Shown: one piece after another, positions 5,284 through 6,911 of the stretch
Layout: every line of letters starts with the position of its first letter
Position numbering within the stretch: position 1 is the stretch's first letter
Assembly: GCA_002720285.1 (NCBI GenBank)
Contig: PBHT01000033.1
Location: 12,623 to 19,533, forward strand
Length of the DNA: 6,911 nucleotides
Origin: Acidobacteriota bacterium
GTDB taxonomy: Bacteria; Acidobacteriota; Vicinamibacteria; Vicinamibacterales; UBA823
Direction: 5' to 3'
Program-made: the position numbers and the translations under genes
The notes under the pieces: model-generated
Databases searched by the model: none
The model's input: the letters and a program-made list of their open reading frames with translations, nothing else
Told to the model about the DNA's origin: nothing

Positions 5284-6690
5284 ATGGATTCCCACACCCG
5301 TCTGATTGCGGTCGCGGTCCTCTGTTCCGCATGTGGAGGAGGCAGTGGAGCCAGCCCAACCGCACCAACACCGGTTTCTCCACAGAAGACCATCACGAGT
5401 TTCTCTACGAGCGCGTCAAGAACCACCCTGGCCATTGGACAACAGGCGACCCTCACAGCCACCAGCGTCTACAGTGATGGTACAAGTGCGCAGATTCCAC
5501 AAATTGACACAATAGGCGTTGAATGGGTCTCGAATGATGCGTCTGTGGCCGGGATAGAACCGGGCCAGAACCCTTCGGATGGTTGGAACCAAGTAAGGGC
5601 CAAGGCACCGGGCACAACCACGATCACCGCGACCTATGGGAGTCAGACCGCGTCTGTCAGCATTACAGTCACCCAGACAGGGACCGTGGTCGGATGGATT
5701 GGAAATTTGTTACAGGAAGGGTGGATTGAAAACGCCGTAGTGCGTATCGGCAACACTGCTGCCGTCACGTCTGACGCCAACGGTCGATTTGCAGTCGCCG
5801 TCGAACAGACAGGCATTTTCCCGATTGTTATCCAAGCGAACGGGTTTCATACAAGTGAAAGTGAAATCGAGGTTCAGTCCTCCCTCACGATCGCACGACG
5901 CAATCTTCTCACTACCAACACAGACTATTTCGACTTAGTGTTCTTCGATCATGTCTTTCGCGACAAGGGGACCAGGGGTACCCGACGATGGGTTACGACG
6001 CCCACGGTGGAAATCTGGACTAAGGAAATGAAGTGTGTGGAAACCGATGATGGGGGCAAGCACTGCAGGAAGTTCGAAGCAACTGACATCACTGTGCCCT
6101 CAGAGTTTGAGACGACTATCCGGAGTGTTGTCGGCTCTGACATTCCATCACTAACAGACGATGTAATAAGTGGCATCAGTGTTACAACCAAGGACCACGC
6201 TGCAGGGACAATCCTTGAGCGGGATTCCTGTGGTCAACCCAACAAAATCAAAGTCGCTTACATGACAGCCGGAACCACAGATTTTAGCGGTCGTTATTCC
6301 TATGCCGCTTCTTGCAGCTACTCAAGCGGCGAGATGGTGGGCAGTGAGGTCCACATGGCGTGGACCGATGACGTTGGAACTTACCGGCATGAGTTGGCGC
6401 ACACCCTCGGTTGGAGTCATCCGGACGGCTATGACAGCATTCCTAGACCGTCAGTAATGAACCTTGACGCCATCATCACCGAGTGGGACACGAAACACGG
6501 AAAAGTCCTCTATCGACGAGCGGCCGGCAGTACCTCACCGGACAAGGATCCCTCCGGTAAGACAATCAACGACCTGCAGGCATTGCCTTGGACTTCAAGC
6601 ATGAGACCCAAGCGACACCAAAATTGGCCTGCTTTGGCGAGTGGGCGGGGGCGGTTCCGTGGCCCTTTAATTGCCTGGATAGAAAACTAG
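5284..6690 (+). CDS. Lipoprotein zinc metallopeptidase (metzincin-like) with Big_2 and carboxypeptidase-regulatory-like domains
   Basis: A 468-residue predicted lipoprotein counted from the ATG at 5284; an in-frame GTG at 5260 would add eight residues before the signal peptide and lacks a ribosome site. The signal LIAVAVLCSAC ends at Cys17, the likely lipidated residue (the lipobox has Cys rather than Leu at -3), followed by a GGGSGASPTAPTPVSP linker. Residues about 35-130 look like a bacterial Ig-like Big_2 domain (TLAIGQQATLTATSVYSDGT, ending SVSITVT). Residues 133-200 look like a carboxypeptidase-regulatory-like beta sandwich (VVGWIGN...TSDANGRFAV...ANGFHTSE). The catalytic region follows, with HELAHTLGWSH (369-379), a full HExxHxxGxxH zinc motif with Glu370 as general base, and SVMN (390-393) as a candidate Met-turn. 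Cys residues at 251, 261, 316 and 344 could form disulfides. It should act as a membrane-anchored or surface peptidase. Substrate unknown. The last ~35 residues are basic and look unlike the rest. Confidence 0.9.
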   Translation: MDSHTRLIAVAVLCSACGGGSGASPTAPTPVSPQKTITSFSTSASRTTLAIGQQATLTATSVYSDGTSAQIPQIDTIGVEWVSNDASVAGIEPGQNPSDGWNQVRAKAPGTTTITATYGSQTASVSITVTQTGTVVGWIGNLLQEGWIENAVVRIGNTAAVTSDANGRFAVAVEQTGIFPIVIQANGFHTSESEIEVQSSLTIARRNLLTTNTDYFDLVFFDHVFRDKGTRGTRRWVTTPTVEIWTKEMKCVETDDGGKHCRKFEATDITVPSEFETTIRSVVGSDIPSLTDDVISGISVTTKDHAAGTILERDSCGQPNKIKVAYMTAGTTDFSGRYSYAASCSYSSGEMVGSEVHMAWTDDVGTYRHELAHTLGWSHPDGYDSIPRPSVMNLDAIITEWDTKHGKVLYRRAAGSTSPDKDPSGKTINDLQALPWTSSMRPKRHQNWPALASGRGRFRGPLIAWIEN

Positions 6691-6865
6691 CAGCGTATCG
6701 AGGTTCAGGTGCGACTGTAGTCGCGACTTCATCACCAAGTTGCCAACATCAGAAGTTTAGGAGTCAGTCATCGAGTAAATAGAGCTTCAAAACCGGGATG
6801 AAAAAATGTGGTAACTCAGATGGTGGTTTTCCGGCGTCCCTTGTAAGATCGAGAATGTAAGTAGT
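6691..6865 (+). other. Intergenic stretch before the tRNA gene
   Basis: Between the metallopeptidase stop and the tRNA I find no gene. The only structure is a 5-bp hairpin, GCGAC-TGTA-GTCGC (6711-6724), without a T-run, so it is not a convincing terminator. AAAACC (6789-6794) and GGTTTT (6825-6830) are complementary but 30 nt apart. A promoter for the tRNA is expected here; TAAGAT at 6844-6849 is the nearest -10-like string but has no matching -35. Confidence 0.4.
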
Positions 6866-6911
6866 GCGCCCGTAGCTCAGTTGGATAGAGCATCGGCCTT
6901 CTAAGCCGAGG
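6866..6911 (+). tRNA. tRNA-Arg (anticodon TCT), 5' part
   Basis: The 5' acceptor strand GCGCCCG (6866-6872) is followed by TA, the D stem GCTC/GAGC (6875-6878 with 6888-6891) around loop AGTTGGATA, and the anticodon stem TCGGC/GCCGA (6893-6897 with 6905-6909). The seven-base loop CTTCTAA has T33 and anticodon TCT at 6900-6902, which reads AGA arginine codons. The variable loop, T arm and 3' acceptor strand lie beyond the window, so the acceptor pairing cannot be checked. Confidence 0.95.

Noticed and set aside
6711..6724. Hairpin after the metallopeptidase as a terminator
   Set aside because: The stem is only 5 bp and no T-run follows.
6866..6911. tRNA-Arg as an integration site for a mobile element
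   Set aside because: tRNA genes are common integration sites, but no integrase, attachment repeat or foreign-looking segment is visible here and the tRNA 3' end is outside the window.

Overview
The window reads as a chromosomal segment of a Gram-negative bacterium with roughly 55% GC. The lipoprotein with a Gly-rich, SPTAPTP-like linker after its lipobox, the Ig-like domain fused to a zincin, the Tat-exported SGNH hydrolase and the uncharacterised secreted protein resemble what I associate with Acidobacteriota of the Vicinamibacteria type. That assignment is from memory of protein style, not from a marker gene, so treat it as moderate to low confidence.

Left part (1-3066, all minus strand): a branched-chain amino acid operon. 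In transcription order there is a small ribbon-helix-helix-like gene (3066-2881), an AT-rich promoter region with a good -35/-10 pair, a ~230-nt leader with a short open reading frame, an intrinsic terminator (2606-2572), ilvD (2539-866) and the 5' part of ilvB (818-1, cut by the window edge). The leader looks like a transcription attenuator. The 5' arm of the terminator can pair either with its 3' arm (9 bp) or with an exact 8-nt complement overlapping the last codons of the leader ORF. IlvB (acetohydroxyacid synthase) and IlvD (dihydroxyacid dehydratase) catalyse the first and third steps of the common valine/isoleucine pathway; ilvN and ilvC would be expected beyond the left edge.

Middle (3067-4357): the divergent region between the small minus-strand gene and a plus-strand secreted protein of unknown function holds a perfect 8+8 palindrome (3101-3122). 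The secreted protein (3218-3706) converges on a YhbS-like GNAT acetyltransferase (4256-3738).

Right part (4358-6911): a Tat-exported SGNH/GDSL hydrolase (5158-4358) is divergent from a lipoprotein metallopeptidase (5284-6690) with a Big_2-like domain, a carboxypeptidase-regulatory-like domain and a complete HExxHxxGxxH zinc motif. The window ends inside a tRNA-Arg(TCT) gene starting at 6866. I see no insertion sequence, CRISPR array or phage gene. The point most worth following up is the ilvD leader.
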